Shown piece after piece: positions 1-6,244 of a stretch of 6,329 bases of DNA. The stretch comes from CAVPGH01 sp046726955 (GTDB lineage: Bacteria; Acidobacteriota; Vicinamibacteria; Fen-336). The DNA is taken from contig JBKPBQ010000617.1 of assembly GCA_046726955.1 (NCBI GenBank), positions 1 to 6,329 of the forward strand, in the 5' to 3' direction. How positions within the stretch are numbered: the stretch's first letter is position 1; every line of letters starts with the position of its first letter. The translations under genes were made by a program, and so were the position numbers. The notes beneath the pieces are model-generated. The model did not search any database and was not told the DNA's origin. It was given only the letters and a program-made list of their open reading frames with translations.

Positions 1-1
1 T

Positions 2-1054
2 CGGCGCGTCACGCCGGCGGCGGGCGGCGAGCCGCCGCGTCGGCTCATCCCCGTTCGGGTCTCCGGGGATCGCGTCATCCGGACGGTCGTCGGCCTGCGG
101 CCCTTTCGCCCCTCCGGTTTCCGCCTCGAGGTCGAGAAGATGGGCGACAAGACCGTCGTCCACAACTACGGCCACGGCGGGGGCGGCATCACGCTGTCCT
201 GGGGGACGTCCGAGCTCGCGGTCGACGAAGCCTGGAAGACGGGGGAGAAGCGCTGCGCCGTACTCGGCTGCGGAGCCGTCGGCCTCGCCGCCGCCCGCCT
301 CCTCCAGCGGCGCGGGGCCGAGGTTACGATCTACGCGAAGGACCTGCCGCCCCACACGACGTCGAACATCGCGGGCGGGCAGTGGAGCCCGACCTCGGTC
401 ATGGACGCGGAGCGGCGCACCAGCGAGTCGGACGCGCTCCTCTCCCGGGCCGCGCGGCTCGCCCACCGCTCCTACCAGCAGCTCGCTCCCGCGGACTACG
501 GCATCCGCTGGCTCGAGAACTACATCCTGTCGGACGCGCCGCTCCACGAGTGGTGGGAGCAGAGCCTCGTCCGTGACCTCTACCCCGAGGCGCGTGAGCT
601 CCGGCCGGACGAGCACCCGTTCGCGGCGCGCTACGCCCGCCGCTTCACGACGATGCTCGTGGAGCCGCCGACCTACCTCGCCGCGATGGAGCGCGACGTG
701 CGGCTCGCGGGAGGGCGGATCGTCGTGCGCGAGCTCCGCGGGCGGGAGGACGTGCAGGCGCTGCCTGAGCCGGTGGTGATCAACTGCACCGGCCTCGGCG
801 CCGGCACCCTCTTCGGCGACGCGGAGATCACGCCGGTGAAGGGCCAGCTCACCTTCCTGCTGCCCCAGTCTGAAGTGGACTACATCGTGATCAGCGGCGG
901 TCTCTACATGTTCCCGCGCCGCGACGGCATCCTCCTCGGCGGCACATTCGAGCGGGGCGTCTGGGAGATGGACGTGAACGAGGAGGCGCGGCAGCGCATC
1001 CTCGCCGGCCACCGCGCGCTCTTCCAGGGGATGCGGGGAGGCGGCGCCGCCTGA
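2..1054 (+). CDS. Circularly permuted D-amino-acid-oxidase-like FAD-dependent oxidoreductase (5' partial)
   Basis: The frame is open from the window edge, so the true start is upstream. The ATG at 140 is internal, because conserved family sequence precedes it. Classical D-amino-acid oxidases oxidise D-amino acids to imino acids using FAD. Visible in order: GLRPFRPSGFRLE (92-130), matching the DAO segment with the substrate-carboxylate arginine; HNYGHGGGGITLSWG (161-205), matching the FAD-binding HNYGHGG motif; a Rossmann dinucleotide motif VLGCGAVGLAAA (about 260-295); TTSNIAGGQWSP, typical of DAO; INCTGLGAG; and a C-terminal GGTFERGVW. In classical DAO the first two motifs lie at the C-terminus, so the order here is permuted. 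The protein ends soon after GGTFERGVW, at about the permutation point, so the 3' end looks complete. A Tat or Sec signal may lie in the missing N-terminus, by analogy with the neighbours. Assignment to the DAO family is secure; the substrate is not known. Confidence 0.88.
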   Translation, partial: RRVTPAAGGEPPRRLIPVRVSGDRVIRTVVGLRPFRPSGFRLEVEKMGDKTVVHNYGHGGGGITLSWGTSELAVDEAWKTGEKRCAVLGCGAVGLAAARLLQRRGAEVTIYAKDLPPHTTSNIAGGQWSPTSVMDAERRTSESDALLSRAARLAHRSYQQLAPADYGIRWLENYILSDAPLHEWWEQSLVRDLYPEARELRPDEHPFAARYARRFTTMLVEPPTYLAAMERDVRLAGGRIVVRELRGREDVQALPEPVVINCTGLGAGTLFGDAEITPVKGQLTFLLPQSEVDYIVISGGLYMFPRRDGILLGGTFERGVWEMDVNEEARQRILAGHRALFQGMRGGGAA

Positions 1055-1076
1055 CCACGATATCGGAGGCTCTTCA

Positions 1077-2051
1077 ATGAGGACACGACTTCTTCTTGCC
1101 GTGGTCGTGCTGGCCCTGCCCGGGCCAGCCGCACGAGGCGACGACCGCCCGCTGGCGCTCGTCAAGATGCCGTATCGCGGCGAGCGCAACCTTCCCGACT
1201 TGTCGGACAGCCCCGACTACCTGGAGAAGGGCGGCATCCAGAAGGTCCTCGAGGGGCAGGGCTGCCGGCTGAAGCCGATCTCGACGGTCACACTTGCCCC
1301 CGAGGAGCAGAAGGCCTACGGGGAGTGGAACCGCCTCGGGCTCGCCAACGGCCATCTCGCCCAGATCGTCGCCGCCGACCGCAAGGGAGGCTTCGTTCCC
1401 GTCGGCCTCCTCGCCAACTGCAGCTCGATCATGGGCATGCTCGGCGGCCTCCAGAAGTCGGGTCCCAGCGCACGGCCGTTGCGGGTCGGGCTCGTGTTCA
1501 TCGACGCTCACGGCGACTTCAACACTCCGGAGACGACGCTTTCCGGCATGCTCGGCGGCATGCCCGTGGCGATCTCCGCGGGGATGTGCCTGTCGCGGCT
1601 CCGGCTGAAGTCGGGCCTCGATCCGGCGCTCGCCGAGAAGCAGATCGTCCTCGCCGCCGTGCGCGACACGGATCCACTCGAGCAGGACCTCATCGACCGC
1701 TCGGCCATCGAGATGCTCAGCGTGGAGGACATCAAGACACGCTCGCCGAACATCGACCGGCAGATGAAGCGGCTGGCCGAGCTCAGCGACGTGATCTACG
1801 TCCACGTGGACATGGACGTGCTCGATCCGAAGGAGGTCGCCGGCCATCCCTTGACCGTGCCCGGCGGTCCCACGAGCCTGGAGCTCGGCGCGGCGCTCAC
1901 CGAGATGTTCAAGCACGAGAAGGCCGCGGCTTTCGGGGTGGCCTCGACGCCGTCGGGCGCGAACGACGCGGACGGGAAGTCGCGCCAGGCCGCGTACAAC
2001 CTGATCCTCGGCGTGGTGAAGGGACTCCAGCAGAGGGGAGCCGCCAAGTGA
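1077..2051 (+). CDS. Secreted arginase/agmatinase-fold protein with altered active site
   Basis: A 324-residue member of the ureohydrolase fold (arginase, agmatinase, formiminoglutamase), which normally hydrolyses guanidino-type C-N bonds with two Mn ions. The ATG at 1077 has a GGAGG site at 1065-1069, seven bases upstream. MRTR followed by a hydrophobic stretch to about residue 19 is a Sec-type signal, probably cut after ARG (residues 19-21). Metal motifs kept: DAHGDFNTP with D143, H145 and D147, and VHVDMDVLDP with D245 and D247. Changed: the usual GGDHS reads LANCSS (residues 112-117), putting Cys115 at the first ligand His; the position of arginase His141 is Gly160 in the SGMLGG segment; and the C-terminal EVNP motif with the guanidinium-binding Glu is absent (VASTP, residues 288-292). 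The Asn and Ser that contact substrate after the DAHxD motif (N149, S156) are kept. The fold is clear, but arginase activity should not be assumed. It lies 22 bases after the FAD enzyme and overlaps the GGT gene, suggesting one operon. Confidence 0.88.
   Translation: MRTRLLLAVVVLALPGPAARGDDRPLALVKMPYRGERNLPDLSDSPDYLEKGGIQKVLEGQGCRLKPISTVTLAPEEQKAYGEWNRLGLANGHLAQIVAADRKGGFVPVGLLANCSSIMGMLGGLQKSGPSARPLRVGLVFIDAHGDFNTPETTLSGMLGGMPVAISAGMCLSRLRLKSGLDPALAEKQIVLAAVRDTDPLEQDLIDRSAIEMLSVEDIKTRSPNIDRQMKRLAELSDVIYVHVDMDVLDPKEVAGHPLTVPGGPTSLELGAALTEMFKHEKAAAFGVASTPSGANDADGKSRQAAYNLILGVVKGLQQRGAAK
2034..2040 (+). promoter_or_regulatory. Ribosome binding site choosing the GTG start of GGT
   Basis: AGGGGAG lies seven bases before the GTG at 2048 but 16 bases before the next in-frame candidate, the ATG at 2057. 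This spacing favours the GTG. It sits inside the 3' end of the arginase-like gene, consistent with translational coupling. Confidence 0.6.
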
Positions 2052-3745
2052 GCAAGATGATCCGGGCGTCGGCCGCCGCGTGGCTCACCTCGCTCCTCCT
2101 CGTTCCCGTCGCGGCGCACGCGGGGGTGGACCCGGTCCGGGCCCGGAACGGCATGGTGGCCTCCCAGAACGCGATCGCCTCCGAGACCGGCGCGAAGGTG
2201 CTCGCGGAGGGCGGCACCGCGACCGACGCGGCGGTGGCGACGGCAATGGCTCTCGCCGTCGTCCATCCCTCCGCCGGCAACATTGGCGGCGGAGGATTCC
2301 TGCTCTACCGCTCGGCCGCCGGAGAGGCCGAGACGTTCGACTTCCGCGAGACGGCGCCGGCGGCGGCTTCGGCCAAGATGTTCCTTCGCGACGGCAAGTA
2401 CGACCCGGGGCTCCACCACGACAGCGCGCTCGCCGTCGGCGTCCCGGGCACGGTGAAAGGCCTGCACCTCGCGTGGAAGACTCACGGCAAGCTGCCCTGG
2501 AAGCGCCTCGTCGAGCCCGCGATCGCGCTCGCCCGCGACGGCTTCACGGTGACGGAAACGCTCTCGCGCGATCTGAAGTACTACCTCCCCTACATGAAGA
2601 AGTACCCGGCCACCATCGCGCAGTTCACGCGGAACGGCGTGGCGCTCGAGCCCGGCGACCGCCTGCAACAGGCCGACCTCGCGCGGACGCTCGAGAGGAT
2701 CGCCGTCGAGGGACCGCCGGGCTTCTACGAGGGGCCGACGGCCGAGCTGATCGAAAAGGAGATGAAGCGCACGGGAGGGATCCTCACGCGCGACGACCTC
2801 CGCAAGTACGAGCCCCGCCGCCGCCCGTCGCTTCGCGGCACGTATCGCGGCTACGAGGTCCTGAGCATCCCGCCGCCGAGCTCCGGCGGCACCGCGCTCG
2901 TCGAGATGCTCAACATCCTCGAGGGATACGACCTGCGCGAGAAGGGCTTCGGATCGGCGGCGGCCGTCCACCTCCTCGCCGAAGCGAGCCGGCGCGCCTA
3001 CGCGGACCGCGCCCACTACATCGGCGATCCCGACTTCGTCCCCGCGATGCCACTGGACCGCCTGGTCTCCAAGACCTACGCGGCGGAGCTGCGCCAGACG
3101 ATCCGCGAGGATCGCGCCTCGCGTTCGTCCGCCGATCGCTTCGACTGGCCGAAGGAGAGCGCCGAGACGACGCACGTGTCCGTCGTGGACAAGGACCGCA
3201 ACGCCGTCTCGCTCACCTACACGATCGAGGACGACTTCGGGGCGAAGATGGTCGTCCCCGGGGCGGGGTTCCTCCTCAACAACGAGATGGGCGACTTCAA
3301 CGCGGGGCCCGGCCTCACCACCGAAGACGGGCTCATCGGCACCGAGCCCAACCTCGCCGCGCCGGGCAAGCGCATGCTCTCGAGCATGACGCCCGCCATC
3401 CTGTCGAGGGACGGGAAGCTCTTCATGTCGGTGGGGACGCCCGGCGGACGGCGCATCATCAATACTGTCCTGCAGGTGATCGTGAACGTCGTGGACTTCG
3501 GCATGAACGTCCAGCAGGCGATCGACGCCCCCCGCGTCCACCACCAGTGGCTGCCCGACGAGATCAACTACGAGAGCCACGGCCTCTCGCCGGACACGGT
3601 CGCACTCCTGCGCGCTCGCGGCCACGCGCTCAAGGAAGGCTGGCCCTTCGACAGCATTCCCCAGGGGATCGTGGTGCGCGGGGACGGCGTCCTCGAGGGG
3701 GGAAGCGACCCTCGGGACCGCGACGGCGCGGCCGTCGGCCGGTGA
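2048..3745 (+). CDS. ggt: Gamma-glutamyltranspeptidase (glutathione hydrolase), exported
   Basis: Cleaves gamma-glutamyl amide bonds of glutathione and related compounds, or transfers the glutamyl group, outside the cytoplasm. An N-terminal-nucleophile enzyme made as a 565-residue precursor, a normal length. The N-terminus is a Sec-type signal (M4IR, hydrophobic 7-22, cut after AHA at 23-25). Self-cleavage is expected before Thr374 in ETTHVSVVD, giving a large subunit of about 350 residues and a small one of 192. Counting from E. coli Thr391, the second Thr (T392), Asp433 (D416), Ser462/463 (S445/S446) and Gly483/484 (G466/G467) all fall in register; Arg100 in DFRETAP matches the glutamate-carboxylate arginine. 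E. coli Asn411 and Gln430 are Glu394 and Glu413 here. The spacing from D416 to PGKR matches E. coli, so the lid loop is present. The start is GTG overlapping the previous stop (GTGA); ATG 2057 is the alternative. The protein ends in the usual GxSDPR region and is complete. Confidence 0.95.
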   Translation: MSKMIRASAAAWLTSLLLVPVAAHAGVDPVRARNGMVASQNAIASETGAKVLAEGGTATDAAVATAMALAVVHPSAGNIGGGGFLLYRSAAGEAETFDFRETAPAAASAKMFLRDGKYDPGLHHDSALAVGVPGTVKGLHLAWKTHGKLPWKRLVEPAIALARDGFTVTETLSRDLKYYLPYMKKYPATIAQFTRNGVALEPGDRLQQADLARTLERIAVEGPPGFYEGPTAELIEKEMKRTGGILTRDDLRKYEPRRRPSLRGTYRGYEVLSIPPPSSGGTALVEMLNILEGYDLREKGFGSAAAVHLLAEASRRAYADRAHYIGDPDFVPAMPLDRLVSKTYAAELRQTIREDRASRSSADRFDWPKESAETTHVSVVDKDRNAVSLTYTIEDDFGAKMVVPGAGFLLNNEMGDFNAGPGLTTEDGLIGTEPNLAAPGKRMLSSMTPAILSRDGKLFMSVGTPGGRRIINTVLQVIVNVVDFGMNVQQAIDAPRVHHQWLPDEINYESHGLSPDTVALLRARGHALKEGWPFDSIPQGIVVRGDGVLEGGSDPRDRDGAAVGR

Positions 3746-3854
3746 ACGCATTCCATTTTCGGGTGGCATCGAGCCGCCACCTTCAGTAGGATCTGCAAGA
3801 AGCGCCAAATCGAGAGACCCGTGGCTCGTCGAGACCGCAGGGAGGGAACAACCC
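3746..3854 (+). other. Intergenic gap, probable transcription-unit boundary
   Basis: This is the longest non-coding stretch and includes pockets of lower GC (for example TTCCATTTTC near 3750-3760). It contains a weak hairpin, GGTGGC at 3762-3767 with GCCACC at 3776-3781 and an eight-base loop. Only a short TTCAGT follows, so it is not a convincing intrinsic terminator. A strong ribosome binding site, AGGGAGGG (3839-3846), precedes the next ATG by eight bases. I see no promoter that I can defend base by base, but a promoter for the aminotransferase genes would most simply lie here. Confidence 0.45.
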
Positions 3855-5036
3855 ATGCCGCTTTCCCGCCGCTCGTTCCTGACCGTCGCCGGAAGGGCAG
3901 ACGACGGATCGCCTTCGCACGCATTCATGGCCGCCCGCGGCCGCGAGGCCGCCGTGGCTGAAGGTGTGGACACCGGCGGCGACGCCGGAGCCGCGGAGGC
4001 ACCGCCCATCCGGATCAGCAGCAACGAGAACCCGCTGGGCCCCGGCTCGGCCGCGGTGCAGGCGTTCGTGCGTGCGTTCCAGGACGCGGGGCGGTATCCC
4101 ACGAACGCCCGGCCCTCCATGGGCGACCTGCGCGACACGATCGCCCGCAAGGTCTCGGTGCGTCCCGAGAACGTCTCCCTCGGCGCGGGCTCGTGGGAGC
4201 TGCTGCGGACCGCCGTCCGGCTCTACACCTCGTCGTCCCGCCCGCTCGTCACCGCCTCTCCTTCGTTCGAGAGCCCGGAGCAGATGGCCGAGCAGCTCGG
4301 CGTGGGCGTCAAGCGCGTGCCCGTGGACAAGGAGGGTCGCCTCGACCTCGACCGCATGGCCCAGGCCGCGCGGTGGTCGGGGCTGGTGTTCTTCTGCAAC
4401 CCAAACAACCCCACGGGGACCGTGCACTCCGCCAAGGCGATGGCCGAGTTCGTCTCCCGCGTGCGGCGCGAGTCGCCGGAGACGGCGATCCTGATCGACG
4501 AGGCCTACCACGACTACGTGACCGATCCCGGCTACGCCACCTCGCTCGCGCTGGCCCTCGAGCACCCGAACGTCTTCATCACCCGGACTCTCTCCAAGGC
4601 CTACGGCATGGCGGGCCTCCGCGTGGGCTACGCGGTTGGCCAGCCGCGGACGATCGAGGCCTTCAACCGCTGGGCGATCACCTTCAACCAGAACTCCCTG
4701 ACCGTCGCCGCCGCGGTCGCCGCCCTCGGCGACCCGGCGCACATCGAGGCGGAGCGGGCGCGCAACACCGAGGTGCGGCAGTTCACGACGACGTTCTTCC
4801 AGGGGCTCGGCCACAAGGTGATGGCGTCGCAGACCAACTTCGTGTTCGTCGAGATCAACCGGCCCGCCGAGGACTTCCGCAAGGCCTGCGCCGAGCAGAA
4901 GGTCCTGGTCGGACGGAAGTTCCCGCCCCTCGAGAAGACTTACGCGCGCGTCTCGCTCGGAACGATGGACGAGATGAAGCGGGCGACCGAGGTGTTCTCG
5001 CGCGTCCTCGCCGCGAGCAAGGGAGCGGGCGCGTGA
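3855..5036 (+). CDS. HisC-like PLP-dependent aminotransferase with Tat-like N-terminus (paralogue 1)
   Basis: A 393-residue fold-type I, class I/II aminotransferase closest in style to histidinol-phosphate aminotransferase. It should move an amino group between an amino acid and a keto acid; the substrate is unknown. The body begins at ISSNENPLGP (residues 54-63). Recognisable residues: Tyr81 in GRYP, Asn185 in NPNNPTG, Asp215 and Tyr218 in DEAYHDY, the Schiff-base Lys248 in TLSKAYGMAGLR, the phosphate-binding Arg256, and Arg365 in ARVSLGT as the carboxylate-binding arginine. All catalytic positions are intact. The N-terminus has SRRSFLT (4-10), a twin-arginine motif, but the following stretch (GRADDGSPS, 13-21) carries charges where a hydrophobic region is expected, so export is doubtful. 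ATG 3855 is chosen for its strong ribosome binding site at 3839-3846. There is no biosynthetic his gene nearby, which argues against a role in histidine synthesis. Confidence 0.92.
   Translation: MPLSRRSFLTVAGRADDGSPSHAFMAARGREAAVAEGVDTGGDAGAAEAPPIRISSNENPLGPGSAAVQAFVRAFQDAGRYPTNARPSMGDLRDTIARKVSVRPENVSLGAGSWELLRTAVRLYTSSSRPLVTASPSFESPEQMAEQLGVGVKRVPVDKEGRLDLDRMAQAARWSGLVFFCNPNNPTGTVHSAKAMAEFVSRVRRESPETAILIDEAYHDYVTDPGYATSLALALEHPNVFITRTLSKAYGMAGLRVGYAVGQPRTIEAFNRWAITFNQNSLTVAAAVAALGDPAHIEAERARNTEVRQFTTTFFQGLGHKVMASQTNFVFVEINRPAEDFRKACAEQKVLVGRKFPPLEKTYARVSLGTMDEMKRATEVFSRVLAASKGAGA
4494..4528 (+). repeat. Near-identical direct repeat, copy 1 (in paralogue 1)
   Basis: These 35 bases encode IDEAYHDYVTD plus the next two bases. 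They match 5702-5736 at all but two synonymous positions. They are the best-conserved part of the tandem aminotransferase duplication rather than an independent element. Confidence 0.7.
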
Positions 5037-5075
5037 GGCCCCCCGTATCGACGCCGACCAACGACCGCCAGCATC

Positions 5076-5082
5076 AGGAGGG
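5076..5082 (+). promoter_or_regulatory. Ribosome binding site of aminotransferase paralogue 2
   Basis: AGGAGGG precedes the ATG at 5087 by four bases (six from the AGGAG core). It fixes the start even though the reading frame is open for several hundred bases further upstream. Confidence 0.75.
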
Positions 5083-5086
5083 CGCG

Positions 5087-6241
5087 ATGGCGTTTACCCG
5101 CCGTTCGTTCGTCAGGACCCTGGGAATCGGCGGAGTCGTCGCGTACGCGGCCCGTCACGACGCCTGGGCGCAGGTCGTCGAGCTCTCGACCCCGGGCGCG
5201 CCGCCTCCGCGGCCGATGCTCCTCCACAACAACGAGAACCCGCTCGGCCCCGGACCGGCGGCGCTCGAGGCGCTCAAGGCCGCGATCGGAGAAGGCGGCC
5301 CCGCGGGCCGCTACGTCTTCGGGCAGATCGACGACCTCCACAAGGCGATCGCGGATTCGTTCTCGATCAAGCCCGAGAACGTCGTCACCGGCTGCGGCTC
5401 CACGCAGATCCTGCGCTCGGCGGTCCAGATGTTCACGTCGCCCACGCGCCCGCTCGTCGCGGGCGAGCTCACCTACGAGGAGTGCGCGGGCTACGCGGAG
5501 CTGATCGGCACGCCCGTGCGCGCGATCCCCCTCGACCGCACGCTCAAGCTCGATCTCGCGACGATGGCCGACGCGGCCAAGGGCGCGGGCGTCGTGTTCC
5601 TCAACAACCCCAACAACCCGACGGCCACGCTCCACTCGGCGGACGCCGTGGGTGGCTTCATCGACCGCGTGCTCACCGCCTCGCCCGACACGACGGTCCT
5701 CATCGACGAGGCCTATCACGACTACGTGACCGACCCCTCGCACAAGACGCAGGTGGCGGCGGCGATCGCCAACCCCCGGGTGGTGGTGGCCCGGACCTTC
5801 TCCAAGGCCCACGGCATGGCGGGCCTGCGCCTCGGCTACGCGATCGGGCATCCCGACACGATCAAGAAGATCGCCTCCTGGGAGGGCGGCAACGCCCTGA
5901 ACCTCGCGGGCGTCGTCTGCGGCACGGCGTCGATCAAGGACGAGGCGCGGATCGCCGCGGAGCGCGACCGCAACACGGAGGCGCGCCGCTTCACGAGCGA
6001 CTGGTTCTCCAAGGCCGGCTTCGCCGCCACCGACTCCCAGACCAACTTCCTGTTCGTGAACATCCGCCGGCCGGCCAAGGATTTCCGCGAAGCCTGCCGG
6101 GCCGAGGGCATCCTCGTGGCCCGCGACTTCCCGCCCTTCGAGAAGTCGCACGTCCGCATCTCGGTCGGGACCCTCGACGAGATGAAGAAGGCGGTCGGGA
6201 TCTTCGGGAAGGTGCTGGGAGTCAAGGCCAAGGCGGCCTGA
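5087..6241 (+). CDS. HisC-like PLP-dependent aminotransferase, Tat-exported (paralogue 2)
   Basis: A 384-residue fold-type I aminotransferase, paralogous to the gene 50 bases upstream; roughly half of the aligned residues look identical by eye. It has a convincing Tat signal: TRRSFVR (4-10), an uncharged region TLGIGGVVAYAA (11-22), and likely cleavage after AWA (26-28). The body begins at NNENPLGPGP (48-57). Active-site residues: Tyr76 in GRYV, Asn177 in NPNNPTA, Asp207 and Tyr210 in DEAYHDY, Schiff-base Lys240 in TFSKAHGMAGLR, Arg248, and Arg357 in VRISVGT. Compared with paralogue 1, the usual NPTG glycine is Ala180 and the tyrosine after the Schiff-base lysine is His242. The substrate-facing loops near residues 76-82 and 265-280 also differ, so the two probably do not share a substrate. 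The reaction is amino-group transfer, presumably in the periplasm; the substrate is unknown. The ATG at 5087 is chosen because it is preceded by a good ribosome binding site and starts the Tat signal. Confidence 0.93.
   Translation: MAFTRRSFVRTLGIGGVVAYAARHDAWAQVVELSTPGAPPPRPMLLHNNENPLGPGPAALEALKAAIGEGGPAGRYVFGQIDDLHKAIADSFSIKPENVVTGCGSTQILRSAVQMFTSPTRPLVAGELTYEECAGYAELIGTPVRAIPLDRTLKLDLATMADAAKGAGVVFLNNPNNPTATLHSADAVGGFIDRVLTASPDTTVLIDEAYHDYVTDPSHKTQVAAAIANPRVVVARTFSKAHGMAGLRLGYAIGHPDTIKKIASWEGGNALNLAGVVCGTASIKDEARIAAERDRNTEARRFTSDWFSKAGFAATDSQTNFLFVNIRRPAKDFREACRAEGILVARDFPPFEKSHVRISVGTLDEMKKAVGIFGKVLGVKAKAA
5702..5736 (+). repeat. Near-identical direct repeat, copy 2 (in paralogue 2)
   Basis: The partner of 4494-4528, exactly 1208 bases downstream. 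The Schiff-base region is offset by the same 1208 bases (4593 versus 5801), so there is no net length change between these two parts of the duplicated genes. Confidence 0.7.
6230..6236 (+). promoter_or_regulatory. Ribosome binding site for the CTG-started downstream gene
   Basis: AAGGCGG, one mismatch from AAGGAGG, lies eight bases before the CTG at 6245, within the last codons of the aminotransferase gene. It supports initiation at that CTG by coupled translation. Confidence 0.45.
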
Positions 6242-6244
6242 TCC

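Noticed and set aside
23..36. Inverted repeat GGCGGC/GCCGCC with a two-base spacer
   Set aside because: Falls inside the coding frame of the FAD enzyme, the spacer is too short for a normal hairpin loop, and such repeats are expected by chance at this GC content.
140..142. ATG at 140 as the start of the FAD enzyme
   Set aside because: Conserved GLRPFRPSGF and adjoining family sequence lie in the same frame upstream (92-139), and no ribosome binding site precedes this ATG.
1325..2047. Upstream in-frame extension of the GGT frame through the arginase-like gene
   Set aside because: The extension is Arg/Pro-rich with no domain. GGT has its own signal peptide, a GTG at 2048 and a well-spaced ribosome binding site.
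3762..3781. Hairpin after GGT as an intrinsic terminator
   Set aside because: Six base pairs with an eight-base loop and no T-run; too weak to call in sequence this rich in GC.
1796..4150. A very long open frame on the minus strand (784 codons), antisense to the arginase-like gene, GGT and the first aminotransferase
   Set aside because: It lies opposite genes with clear family motifs. Its translation is low-complexity Arg/Gly/Ala/Val-rich with no recognisable domain, as expected opposite high-GC codons.
4193..5086. Upstream in-frame extension of the second aminotransferase, suggesting a fusion
   Set aside because: It is an out-of-frame reading of the first aminotransferase. The ribosome binding site at 5076-5082 and the Tat signal from 5087 fix the real start.
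4940..6151. Long minus-strand open frame opposite the second aminotransferase, with a similar one opposite the first
   Set aside because: Both are composition-driven shadows. The two resemble each other only because the sense genes are paralogues.
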